From Pectobacterium punjabense (GTDB taxonomy: Bacteria; Pseudomonadota; Gammaproteobacteria; Enterobacterales; Enterobacteriaceae), in the NCBI RefSeq assembly GCF_012427845.1, contig NZ_CP038498.1:4092001-4156000 (forward strand): a stretch of 64,000 nt of DNA, read 5' to 3'. Shown in pieces: positions 51,544 through 59,427 of the stretch. Both the position numbers and the translations under genes were made by a program. How positions within the stretch are numbered: position 1 is the stretch's first letter; each line of letters opens with the position of its first letter. A model generated the notes under the pieces. It was not told the origin of the DNA, made no database searches, and saw nothing but the letters and a program-made list of their open reading frames with translations.

Positions 51544-52062
51544 TTACATCTCTTGGTTCGGCCAATTGATCTTTCTTAGAAAATGCTCTGGCTGCTGGCT
51601 TATATGTGTCTGAATTTTTAAATAAATGTCTGAAGACAAAGACCCCTTCGCTCGTTCATTATTATATATACGCGTTGTTTCCGCTAATACAGCCTGATCC
51701 CACTCGGAAAATTTAGCAGCAGACTCAGGTGTTACTTGCTCACCAGTATAAGAATTAAATACATCAGGATAATGTTCGATGGAAACTAACTCTCCTGAAT
51801 GACGAGGTGTTGCGTACAGGTCTCGAATATAAGAATCAACTTCATTCTGATCGACACGACTACGCAATTCTTGGTATTTGTTGACGACCGAATCAGGTAA
51901 TGTAGCCTGCTGTTGTGCCTGAGACGACAGCGACACCTTAGTGCTAGATTTCGATTCAGTTGATTGATTAATTTCATGTTCATTATCGATAAATGGCTGA
52001 TTTCGCTTTTCAGTACCCATTGTGGAAAGGATGCCTGATGTTAACTCAATTTTTGATAACAC
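51544..52062 (-). CDS. Unknown protein, possible distant LARQLS-family member
   Basis: This 172-residue protein has an unknown function. The first 55 residues are polar and low complexity, without a signal peptide. The C-terminal part carries a stretch (WDQAVLAETTRIYNNERAKG, then SLSSDIYLKIQTHISQQP) with the same spacing as WKRAAIAKMDEEYN and SSGTLSEILKHYKSLP in the gene at 53340-54074, which suggests a shared module. The start is taken as GTG at 52062: a perfect GGAGG lies 7 nt upstream (52070-52074). ATG starts elsewhere in the frame have no such site. It lies just upstream of the exporter operon on the same strand. Confidence 0.6.
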   Translation of the reverse strand: MLSKIELTSGILSTMGTEKRNQPFIDNEHEINQSTESKSSTKVSLSSQAQQQATLPDSVVNKYQELRSRVDQNEVDSYIRDLYATPRHSGELVSIEHYPDVFNSYTGEQVTPESAAKFSEWDQAVLAETTRIYNNERAKGSLSSDIYLKIQTHISQQPEHFLRKINWPNQEM

Positions 52063-52201
52063 TTTTATACCTCCCAAAATCACGCTATTTTTATAGCAGT
52101 CTATGTTACAGAGACATTCAACTCTAGCGAGAAAAAAATATGCAAACATTCTATCGTTTAGCAATAAATGCTTGCATATCATGTTAACTTACGACTGCTT
52201 T

Positions 52202-52660
52202 TTATTGATTATTTTGCCAATTTACAGTTACCTGCGTTGATCCTGAACCATAGATAGACCCGATGGTTGAACGACTATTCACACGATAATACAAAAAGAA
52301 TGGTGTCGTTGCAGATTGATCTCGAAACACCTCAGTAGAACCTGAGTTCATGTTCGATATATCAAAACAAGTAGAAGTATTACCTTGACATAAATAAACG
52401 ATTAGCGTCCCTTTGCTTCCGACCTGAAGCTGTCCTAGCGCATAATTCCAGTAAACGCGAGTTACCTTAGCATTTGATGGTGGAAGAAAGCTGGATGATA
52501 TTGGAAAGTTAAATTGATTCCAAAAATTTGCAGAATGAACATCCATACTTGCCATAGGTGCAGAAGTATAAGCACCACTAATAGCATGTGCAGAATTTGA
52601 TAAGAAAAAAGAAGATAATGAAAGTAAAGCAATAGCTGAAGCAGCCTTGAATGTTTTCAT
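52202..52660 (-). CDS. FlhE-like secreted protein
   Basis: This 152-residue protein has a clear signal peptide (MKTFKAASAIALLSLSSFFL, cleaved after SAHA near residue 26). The mature part is beta-rich. VYWNYALGQLQVG, a Cys pair in VYLCQGNTSTCFDI, SGSTEVF and a final STQVTVNWQ follow the layout of FlhE, the periplasmic flagellar protein. It is likely periplasmic or secreted with one disulphide. Role outside flagella is unknown. Divergent from nothing close; the nearest gene downstream is 51544-52062. Confidence 0.65.
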   Translation of the reverse strand: MKTFKAASAIALLSLSSFFLSNSAHAISGAYTSAPMASMDVHSANFWNQFNFPISSSFLPPSNAKVTRVYWNYALGQLQVGSKGTLIVYLCQGNTSTCFDISNMNSGSTEVFRDQSATTPFFLYYRVNSRSTIGSIYGSGSTQVTVNWQNNQ

Positions 52661-52830
52661 AGCATTCCCTTACAATGAAAAAGAAATTTATTTATATCAC
52701 ATAAAAATTCATTGTCAAAAAAAAACATCCGGATAGAAAAAAACAATATATAAACTAACATTTAACACTTATAAAAAAACTTACCTAAAGTCGTTAAGGG
52801 TTTATCAATTAAACATTCAATGTAGTGACT

Positions 52831-52955
<125 letters not shown>

Positions 52956-53339
52956 ATATTTGTAATCTGAAGCATTTTAGCTCCATCAACAAAAAACGAA
53001 ATAAACCAAAGCAAGCTAATTATTTTAAAATAATTTATTGCAAAACCATCACAGACCTATAACAATATCAAGGATTATAATTGCATTCGATATAATTAAA
53101 TATCATTGTTTTCACCTCTTCCCTGCAGGCAATGTGCTCGACGAGGAACGGTATTTTCACCATGCTTTCGCTTATAAATTCTAACGCTAAAAATAATGGT
53201 TTTCACATTGTATATCAGCAACTCATTAGCTAAACATGGTGCGCCATAATGGCGTTAGGTAAAGCGAACAACTGCTGCTGTTGTGTTCGCCATATATAAC
53301 GCTGATAGTCATGAAGGCTGAATGTGCTGTTGGCTAAGA
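52956..53339 (+). other. Non-coding A/T-rich spacer
   Basis: About 380 bp of A/T-rich sequence between the repeat and the next gene. No gene, RNA or motif is recognised. It may hold the downstream end of the minus-strand gene at 53340. Confidence 0.35.
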
Positions 53340-54074
53340 TCAACTCTCCGTCATACGATCCAGAAATACTTGCAAATCCTTTACGCTCTGAGGTAAGCCA
53401 CCGCTTTCCGAAGCTTGAATCTGAGACAATAGCTGCGCATCGTATCCTTTGGGCAATTGTGCTTCTTCAATTGCTGGTAAGGATTTGTAATGCTTCAGAA
53501 TCTCTGACAATGTACCAGAAGAGACTTGTCCAGTACGGTTATACTCCTCATCCATTTTGGCGATCGCGGCACGCTTCCACTGCTGCTCTTGATCATAAGA
53601 CTCCAACCAAGCCGCACGTCTTTCATTGACGGTGAAATCACCACTTTCATCGTAGGTGATCAACGCTAACTGCTCGCGGGACATTCCCCTGAACGGATTT
53701 GCACCATCACCATTCACGAAGCTGGTCGCTTGTTTGGCCCGAGCTAATAAATCGGGGTCTTCTGTTTTAGGCACTTCAGCATCATGAGCGACTTTATTCA
53801 TATCATAGCTCGCGCCTAACAGCTTCTCAGTGACCGATCTGGCGATCTCCCCTAAACCATCACGATCGGTTCCTGCATCTCGGGCGGCAGCCCGAACAGC
53901 AGCGTCGCTTAACTGACGAGCGAGTGCGGATACCTGCGTGCTCTCATTGTTCGTCGCTGTTGCATTATTCTCTTGAACCGATGCTACAGCCTTTGCATCA
54001 ACAGCGCTTTTTCCAACCGTATTGGCCGGTATATAGCGGCTGGATACAGCATCAAGTGAATTTATTTTTTCCAT
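53340..54074 (-). CDS. Unknown protein, LARQLS-family paralogue B
   Basis: This 244-residue protein is the paralogue of 45630-46439. The N-terminal about 45 residues are low complexity (Ala/Asn/Thr/Val), without a signal peptide. Conserved blocks are SALARQLSDAAVRAAARDAG, TEDPDLLARAKQA, NPFRGMSREQLALITYDES, FTVNERRAAW and EILKHYKSLPAIEEAQLP. The region after residue 225 differs from the paralogue. Function is unknown, and it is not a recognised enzyme. The pair flanks the exporter operon in outward-separated positions, on opposite strands. Confidence 0.75.
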   Translation of the reverse strand: MEKINSLDAVSSRYIPANTVGKSAVDAKAVASVQENNATATNNESTQVSALARQLSDAAVRAAARDAGTDRDGLGEIARSVTEKLLGASYDMNKVAHDAEVPKTEDPDLLARAKQATSFVNGDGANPFRGMSREQLALITYDESGDFTVNERRAAWLESYDQEQQWKRAAIAKMDEEYNRTGQVSSGTLSEILKHYKSLPAIEEAQLPKGYDAQLLSQIQASESGGLPQSVKDLQVFLDRMTES

Positions 54075-54152
54075 AATCTGCCCCTATTTAAAAGCAGCGA
54101 TGCAATGACATTGAACATACCGCGGTGCTATACCAGCAAAGCTGAGCGAGTC

Positions 54153-54184
54153 AAAAAAGGGACGTCAATGATGCATGACGTCCC
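54153..54184 (-). terminator. Rho-independent terminator downstream of the secreted-protein gene
   Basis: GGGACGTCA (54159-54167) pairs with TGACGTCCC (54176-54184), and six T follow on the minus strand. It ends the transcript of the gene at 54272-54739 before the gene at 53340. Confidence 0.85.
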
Positions 54185-54271
54185 CATGACATACATAACA
54201 ATAGCGCTAGCGATGCGTTTTATACAAAAACGCGACCTCTCGCCTATCAGCAAAAATACATCGCCTGCTGA

Positions 54272-54739
54272 TTATTTCATTGTGAATTCAACATTCCACG
54301 CATATGTGGATAAACTCTGCGAAGTAATCGTTGCAGTACAGACAGCCCCACCGCTTCCCTCAGCTGATTTATTCCATTTTGGAGCCTTTTTAGGGCCGCC
54401 AGGATTAAAAAGGCCACCAGGAATGATGGTATTGACGAAGGTAGTACCGAATACGCACGTTTTACTGCCCATGGTATAACGAACAATTGCTGCATTAGCA
54501 TCAGGGCTGATGACATTCTGAACCCGATAAATATCAGATTCCTTCGCAGGAACAGTCGTAGCGGGTTTGGGGCTGGCGCTGGCATTAGTACTGACTTCAT
54601 TGTTAGTAATAACTTTGTATGTCGCGGTTTCGTTGCCCAAATTTTTGAAAGTCACAGTCACTGGAGGCCCAGCATAAGCCGCTCCAGCAGCAAACATAGA
54701 AGTCACAATACTAGCCAGAAGCACCTTTTTAAAAGTCAT
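54272..54739 (-). CDS. Small secreted protein of unknown function
   Basis: This 155-residue protein has a signal peptide (MTFKKVLLASIVTSMFAAGA, cleaved near AYAGPP). The mature part is beta-rich with many Thr, Val and Pro (PVTVTFKNLGNETATYKV) and has two Cys (KTCVFG and AVCTATI) that could form a disulphide. No family is recognised. The ATG at 54739 was chosen so that the signal peptide starts correctly; an ATG 5 codons upstream is in frame. A small frame upstream overlaps it by 4 nt. Confidence 0.7.
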   Translation of the reverse strand: MTFKKVLLASIVTSMFAAGAAYAGPPVTVTFKNLGNETATYKVITNNEVSTNASASPKPATTVPAKESDIYRVQNVISPDANAAIVRYTMGSKTCVFGTTFVNTIIPGGLFNPGGPKKAPKWNKSAEGSGGAVCTATITSQSLSTYAWNVEFTMK

Positions 54740-54972
54740 CGCACTTTTCTCCATGTGTTAATGTTTTTTTGCTTATCTGACGGAACATCCGCCCAGCTCA
54801 GATGCGGCACAGAACTTGAATCTGCGCCACAAATCCATTCCAGTGGCGACGTAATATTACTCCCCCCACCATAATTCCAGAGGATCGCTAAAAAAATAAC
54901 GTTAACCTTTGTGAAATTTAACGGCAAAGGTGAAAAAAACTTTAATTTATTTCCATATAAACTCGTCGACAT
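54736..54972 (-). CDS. Possible 78-residue small protein overlapping the secreted-protein gene
   Basis: The frame starts MSTSLYGNKLKFFSPLPLNF with an AAGGA 7 nt upstream (54980-54984), and its TGA overlaps the next start codon by 4 nt (ATGA). One short hydrophobic stretch (VNVIFLAILW) is visible. There is no recognised homologue, and composition is not decisive. The ribosome-binding site and overlap are the only support. Confidence 0.35.
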   Translation of the reverse strand: MSTSLYGNKLKFFSPLPLNFTKVNVIFLAILWNYGGGSNITSPLEWICGADSSSVPHLSWADVPSDKQKNINTWRKVR

Positions 54973-54984
54973 CACAAAGTCCTT

Positions 54985-55488
54985 GCGGGAATAAAAACCA
55001 ACAACAAATAAAAAACCCACCAAGAAAAACAATGATCACAATAATAATTACCGTGATCATATTATTAACCAACAACGCCAACTCAAAAATCACAGTCGAA
55101 TTAAAGACGTGTATGATACATGTTATGTAAAAATCGGAACCGTTATAGAAAAACAACATTCGACACACTTTAACGTTCATCGGTTAGATTTATTTTTTAT
55201 AAACATTAAATTTTACTTTTCTTATTCCGTTAATAATGGATAGTGACTGAGGAATTCGTATAGGGCACCCAACCTCGCGGTAATACACTGGCTGGAAGGA
55301 AATCGTCATATAGGAACCGTTAACAAAGCACCGGATCTGCTGACACAATGGTTGGACGTTTATTGCCCCATAACAAGGCTGTCAAGAGACTGACATCCTG
55401 ATATCGATAGCAAAAAATACCACCATGATGCCTGATGCAGAAAAGCGCTGTAATGCGTAAAAAAACGTAAGAATACCCAGGAGAAATC
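54985..55488 (+). other. A/T-rich intergenic region
   Basis: About 500 bp, very A/T-rich at 55000-55230. A 47-codon stop-free stretch at 55245-55395 (plus strand, ...NLAVIHWLEGNRHIG...) lacks a start and may be a remnant; I do not recognise it. No RNA gene is seen. Confidence 0.35.
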
Positions 55489-55962
55489 ATGAAGAAGGAA
55501 TTCGTTTCTTTGTCCCTACTAATTGCTGCTAGTGTAGCAGCGTTCCCTTTGATGGCCGCCACTGGCAGTATCAGTGAAACACCACTATCAGCACAAATAA
55601 GATTTGTTTATTCCGATGGCTCAAGTACCCCTGCGTTGAACCAGTTTTATGCGAGTGCAACAAAGTTTCCCTCTGGAACATTGAGCAAAACTAAGAAGCT
55701 GACCCAGGTAAATTATAGCGTAGCGTCCTACCCCACTGCATATACTGAAAGTGTCGACATATGTTATTATCAACCTTATCAGACATCACCGACAAAATGT
55801 ATTATTGTCCCTAAAGGTACATCAGGAACAACCTCTCAATTCAATGAATTACGTTTTGACCACGGTGTACGCATTCAAATTCAGCACAAACTTACGGGAA
55901 AACCCGGAGAGAATCTACACCCATTACAAAAAGAGAGTATTACCTGGGAATATACTTATTAG
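55489..55962 (+). CDS. FlhE-like secreted protein, second copy
   Basis: This 157-residue protein has a signal peptide (MKKEFVSLSLLIAASVAAFP, cleaved near LMAA). The mature part has the layout of the 52202-52660 protein: a VNYSVASYP strand, a Cys pair in DICYYQPYQTSPTKCIIV, a GTSGTTSQF turn and a final strand ESITWEYTY. Similarity is at the level of pattern, not identity. AGGAGA lies just upstream of the ATG. Function is unknown; probably periplasmic or extracellular. Confidence 0.65.
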   Translation: MKKEFVSLSLLIAASVAAFPLMAATGSISETPLSAQIRFVYSDGSSTPALNQFYASATKFPSGTLSKTKKLTQVNYSVASYPTAYTESVDICYYQPYQTSPTKCIIVPKGTSGTTSQFNELRFDHGVRIQIQHKLTGKPGENLHPLQKESITWEYTY

Positions 55963-56049
55963 CCTAATTAATTATTCACATCGTTCTAATTGACGGTGGC
56001 GATATATGTCTAGCTTCCTTTAAAAAACAGGCAAGGGGAAATTTCCATT

Positions 56050-56919
56050 ATGATTATCAATACATCCACAGCAGCATACGCTCAGATGAAAAATATATCA
56101 GGCGACGACCAAAACACAGTTCGCCCCTTGTCTGCACAGGTAAATAGCACGCAGGATGAGATATTATCGACCAGGCAGGCCCAAATAAGTGGTAAAGGGC
56201 TGATGATGTCTCGCTTGTTTGGTGGTACAGATACTATCCCATCAGTGCAGACACAATTAACCGAAGCTACGATGCAGATGTCCTCTGTTAACTTTCTCAC
56301 CAATGAGGACCGCAGTATGTTGTCCGAGTTGTACGCTCAGACTCAACAACAAGGAACAGACTTGGGGTATGTGGACGCTCTGGCAAGAGATCTGGGTGAC
56401 TATCGTATGTTTGGGGGCGTAAGTGCCAACGTCAATAGCGGAGGAATGTATGATACCAGTGGGCGCATGCAGACCTTTAAATTTACCGAAACGGATACTG
56501 CAACAGCTGCACGCATACTAACCGGTGATGGAATCGCTAAAACATCACTGGATTCGGGATTTCTACGCTATGCACTCGATCCTGGCTTTTCGTTCGATCA
56601 TCGAACAAATTTTGAATTCCTGGAAGAGGTTGTGAACACTTTCGGTCAAGGGACGGTAAATGAAGGTCAGCCTTTCTCCAGTAAATTCTCTGTCTATACA
56701 CCGTCTGGAAATCAAAACTTCATTGTTGAAACCTCCAGCGAGATTACATTGCATTCTGAGGAACCAGATTTTCGAAATGTCGATGGGGTATTCTTCGTCA
56801 CCGAAACCGGGTTAAAGAATGGATTTAGCCTTATCGATGGAAATCCAGTACAGGGACTTCCAATGATGCTGCTGGATCTTCTTAAGACAGGTAACACTCT
56901 CTGGAATAGTATGAAATAA
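56050..56919 (+). CDS. Unknown 289-residue protein in the exporter-linked cluster
   Basis: Not recognised. There is no signal peptide or membrane segment. Residues 1-60 are polar. The middle (LSELYAQTQQQGTDLGYVDA, LARDLGDYRMFGG) looks helical, and the C-terminal half has mixed alpha/beta character (FSVYTPSGNQNFIVETSSE). A GGGGAAA lies 8 nt upstream of the ATG. By memory, similar proteins accompany the LARQLS-type proteins in plant-associated gamma-proteobacteria, which would make this part of the same gene set. It is followed by the tandem repeat and the tRNA-Gly. Confidence 0.6.
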   Translation: MIINTSTAAYAQMKNISGDDQNTVRPLSAQVNSTQDEILSTRQAQISGKGLMMSRLFGGTDTIPSVQTQLTEATMQMSSVNFLTNEDRSMLSELYAQTQQQGTDLGYVDALARDLGDYRMFGGVSANVNSGGMYDTSGRMQTFKFTETDTATAARILTGDGIAKTSLDSGFLRYALDPGFSFDHRTNFEFLEEVVNTFGQGTVNEGQPFSSKFSVYTPSGNQNFIVETSSEITLHSEEPDFRNVDGVFFVTETGLKNGFSLIDGNPVQGLPMMLLDLLKTGNTLWNSMK

Positions 56920-57100
56920 CTATATTCGATGCTAATTTCTGAACAACATGCCAAGAACTCAACTAAGCTAGCGTTAATCTGTGGCTACGCCGATGTTCTT
57001 AACCGTAGGAAAATCGGTGTGTGAAAGAGTCTTAGGGGTATCAATATTTAACAAGGATGAATAATCGGCGGTACAGAGATAAGAACCTAATATCAGTGCA

Positions 57101-57206
57101 TTGGAAGGTATTGGAAGGTATTGGAAGGTATTGGAAGGTATTGGAAGGTATTGGAAGGTATTGGAAGGTATTGGAAGGTATTGGAAGGTATTGGAAGGTA
57201 TTGGAA
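57101..57206. repeat. 10-bp tandem repeat, 10.6 perfect copies
   Basis: The unit TTGGAAGGTA occurs ten times without a mismatch (57101-57200), plus a partial TTGGAA. The period is close to one turn of B-DNA, so every unit presents the same face of the helix. It lies 18 nt past the 3' end of the tRNA-Gly gene. Perfect copies indicate recent expansion and likely length variation between strains. Because 10 is not a multiple of 3, it gives false open frames on both strands. Confidence 0.97.
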
Positions 57207-57223
57207 AAAACGATGAAAAAATT

Positions 57224-57299
<76 letters not shown>

Positions 57300-57604
57300 A
57301 TAGAATCGGATTTACTATCTTCTGCTTTCAGCAAAATCTATCGAAATCAGAACGTATAAAATCCTGTCAAACTGTATGTAACCTAATGAATTTAATCATT
57401 ATTTATTAAATCATCAGTTCAACGGCCAGCATTATGTACCAATCAACTTAACGTGGCAAGTCCTTTTCACTAAAAAACATCTCCGCGCGATTTCAGCCAG
57501 CAGTAAGCTGTGGAAGCTCTGAACCCGCTTCCACAGACCAACCACTCAGGCATCTGCGGTTTTTCATTACACCGTTTAACGCCTCGGGAACCTTATATTA
57601 TTAA
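57300..57604 (-). other. Region upstream of the tRNA-Gly gene
   Basis: About 300 bp that should contain the tRNA promoter. No further tRNA copy and no gene is seen. The sequence is A/T-rich at 57360-57420. No orn gene follows, unlike in E. coli. Confidence 0.4.
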
Positions 57605-58054
57605 TTATATTTGGTTATACCAGTTGCTATCCCAGTTCCGTTGGTGGATCGCCACAGCAGTACCATCACGAGGGGCGGAACGTGCGAGATGCCTTGTTAG
57701 GATATCAACCCCCATATCGATGGTTTCACCGTAATTATCTCGGCTAAGCGTTTTTTGGGTGTTGAAGCCCTTATGCGCATTAAACACCTCAATCTGAGCA
57801 TCCGCCAAATCATTCGCCAAAGCGACTAATTCATCAGAGCCATTCAACGCTTTTTCCAAACGATCAATTTGTTCGCTATCCAAGCCTTCCGCCTGCGTCA
57901 CAAAAAGCGTTCCATCTTTATTCACACTAAACCCGAAAAATGCCCCCTTCAAGTCAGGGTGATCTTCAGCAAGCTGATCCAAGAAAGACGCATAAGTTTG
58001 ATCCATTTGCTTCGTTAGCGGAGAAAGGTTACTCCAAGCATCATCTATCTTCTT
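57605..58054 (-). pseudogene. 5'-truncated gene of the island protein set (C-terminal fragment)
   Basis: The frame from an ATG at 58006 gives 133 residues (MDQTYASFLDQLAEDHPDLK), but coding character continues 16 codons further upstream (KKIDDAWSNLSPLTKQ) to a stop at 58058-58060. No ribosome-binding site precedes the ATG. This indicates that the 5' part is lost, ending about 40 bp from a MITE-like repeat. The remaining domain (GFSVNKDGTLFVTQAEGLDS, DELVALANDLADAQIEVFNA) resembles the C-terminal part of larger proteins that, by memory, accompany the LARQLS family. It could still be translated as a short protein. Confidence 0.6.
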
Positions 58055-58100
58055 ATGCTAATTACGTCTTCGGGTGTATGCGCAATGAGCCCCCAAACGA

Positions 58101-58169
58101 TTATCCCCGTCATACTTCAAGTTGCATGTGCGTTGGCCGCGTTACTGAAACTCGAATTATTTAGGCTAT
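58101..58169 (-). repeat. Internally deleted copy of the MITE-like repeat
   Basis: Both ends of the element at 52831-52955 are present in reverse orientation (CCCCGTCATACTTCAAGTTG and ACTCGAATTATTTAGG), but about 55 bp of the centre is missing after TGCGTTGGC. It lies beside the truncated gene at 57605. Confidence 0.75.
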
Positions 58170-58439
58170 ATAAGAGCCATCGTGATTTCGGTTGGATTGA
58201 TCCACCAGGCACCGAATATAGGCCTGAACTGCGATGTGTTATCTGGCTATTCGCTTATCCTGGGAGCAGCTAAAATAGGGGGATTTACCCCGACCGCAGA
58301 GTTAAGAACGGACTAAATTAGGGCGATATTATTCCGCCCTGCTATAGTCTTAACGGTTATTTTTCAGAATTCTTTACAATAGTTTTTATATGAAATTATT
58401 ATTTTAAATATTAATTTATGGCGGTAATTAATTTAGTAA

Positions 58440-59366
58440 TCAATACTCGCGACTAAAATCCACCTCTCCGCGCAGTACATCATCAGCATGAAAACGAGCA
58501 AGATTATCCAGAAATAATCGCCCCATCAGCCCCGGCACCATCGGCCCAGCAATATGTGCCGTCAATGTTATATTCGGCGTATTCCAGAACGGATGACTGT
58601 CCGGTAGCGGCTCTTGTCTGAATACATCCAGCACCGCACCTGCAATTTGCGCATCACGTAGCGCGGCCCGTAGGTCATCATCGACTACCGCACTACCGCG
58701 CCCGACATTAATAAACAGCGCAGAAGGCTTCATGGCGGCAAACAGACGGGCATCATAGATATCGGTGGTTGCCGACGTATCGGGAAGGAGGTTGATGACA
58801 TAATCGGCCTCCGGTATCGCGACAGGTAGCTCTGCCAAATTCATGATCCGTTTAAAATCAGGCCGCTGTCTTGGCGTACTGACGATGCCATATAGCTCAA
58901 CACCAAAAGGCCGTAGAAAACTTGCGACTTCACAGCCAATCTCTCCCGCACCAACGATCAGCACGTTTTTATCCGCCAGCGATCCCGGCAGGCGGTGATC
59001 CCATCGCCGCTCTTCCTGACTGATTTGCCGCTCCCCCAGACGAAGCTCATGCCTGAGCATATAGGCAATCACATATTCTGCTATCGGCTGCCCAAATACC
59101 CCAACGGCACGGCTTAAACGGTAATCACGCGGTAACCCATCGGCCAACAGCGGCTTGAATCCTGCCCAGGTAGACTGTAGCCATTTCGGTTTGGCTCCCT
59201 GAGCAAGCAATGCCGCTGCGGTGTCTGGTTCTCCCAACCAAATCGGACAGCTCGCGGCCTGCTCTGCCGTACCGTTTGACAGCATCAGCTCAAGTTCCGG
59301 TGCCCCATGATTTAAAACAGGGCCGATTTCATCAGCACGCGAGTCCAGCAGCAGAATAGCGGTCAT
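58440..59366 (-). CDS. D-2-hydroxyacid dehydrogenase (GhrA/SerA-like family)
   Basis: This 308-residue NAD(P)-dependent oxidoreductase has the Rossmann motif VLIVGAGEIGCEVA. The family catalytic triad appears as Arg in INVGRGSAVVDD, Glu in FRQEPLP and His in LTAHIAGP. Substrate cannot be told from sequence; GhrA-type glyoxylate/hydroxypyruvate reduction is the nearest model. The second of two ATG codons was taken as the start. Co-directional with the 570-residue unknown gene upstream, 61 nt apart. Confidence 0.85.
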   Translation of the reverse strand: MTAILLLDSRADEIGPVLNHGAPELELMLSNGTAEQAASCPIWLGEPDTAAALLAQGAKPKWLQSTWAGFKPLLADGLPRDYRLSRAVGVFGQPIAEYVIAYMLRHELRLGERQISQEERRWDHRLPGSLADKNVLIVGAGEIGCEVASFLRPFGVELYGIVSTPRQRPDFKRIMNLAELPVAIPEADYVINLLPDTSATTDIYDARLFAAMKPSALFINVGRGSAVVDDDLRAALRDAQIAGAVLDVFRQEPLPDSHPFWNTPNITLTAHIAGPMVPGLMGRLFLDNLARFHADDVLRGEVDFSREY

Positions 59367-59427
59367 CAATACGCTCCGTCATAGGGTGAGGCACATCTGT
59401 TCTCACCCAGCGTTATCATTATTACGT

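Noticed and set aside
54105..54479. Plus-strand 124-codon frame
   Set aside because: Antisense to the secreted-protein gene at 54272-54739 and its terminator.
54947..55180. A 77-codon very hydrophobic minus-strand frame
   Set aside because: The composition follows from A/T-rich DNA; there is no start signal or similarity.
55320..55562. Minus-strand 80-codon frame overlapping the start of the FlhE-like gene
   Set aside because: It overlaps a gene with a good ribosome-binding site and signal peptide and has no support itself.
57101..57206. The tandem array as a CRISPR
   Set aside because: The unit is 10 bp and directly repeated with no spacers, and no cas genes are nearby.
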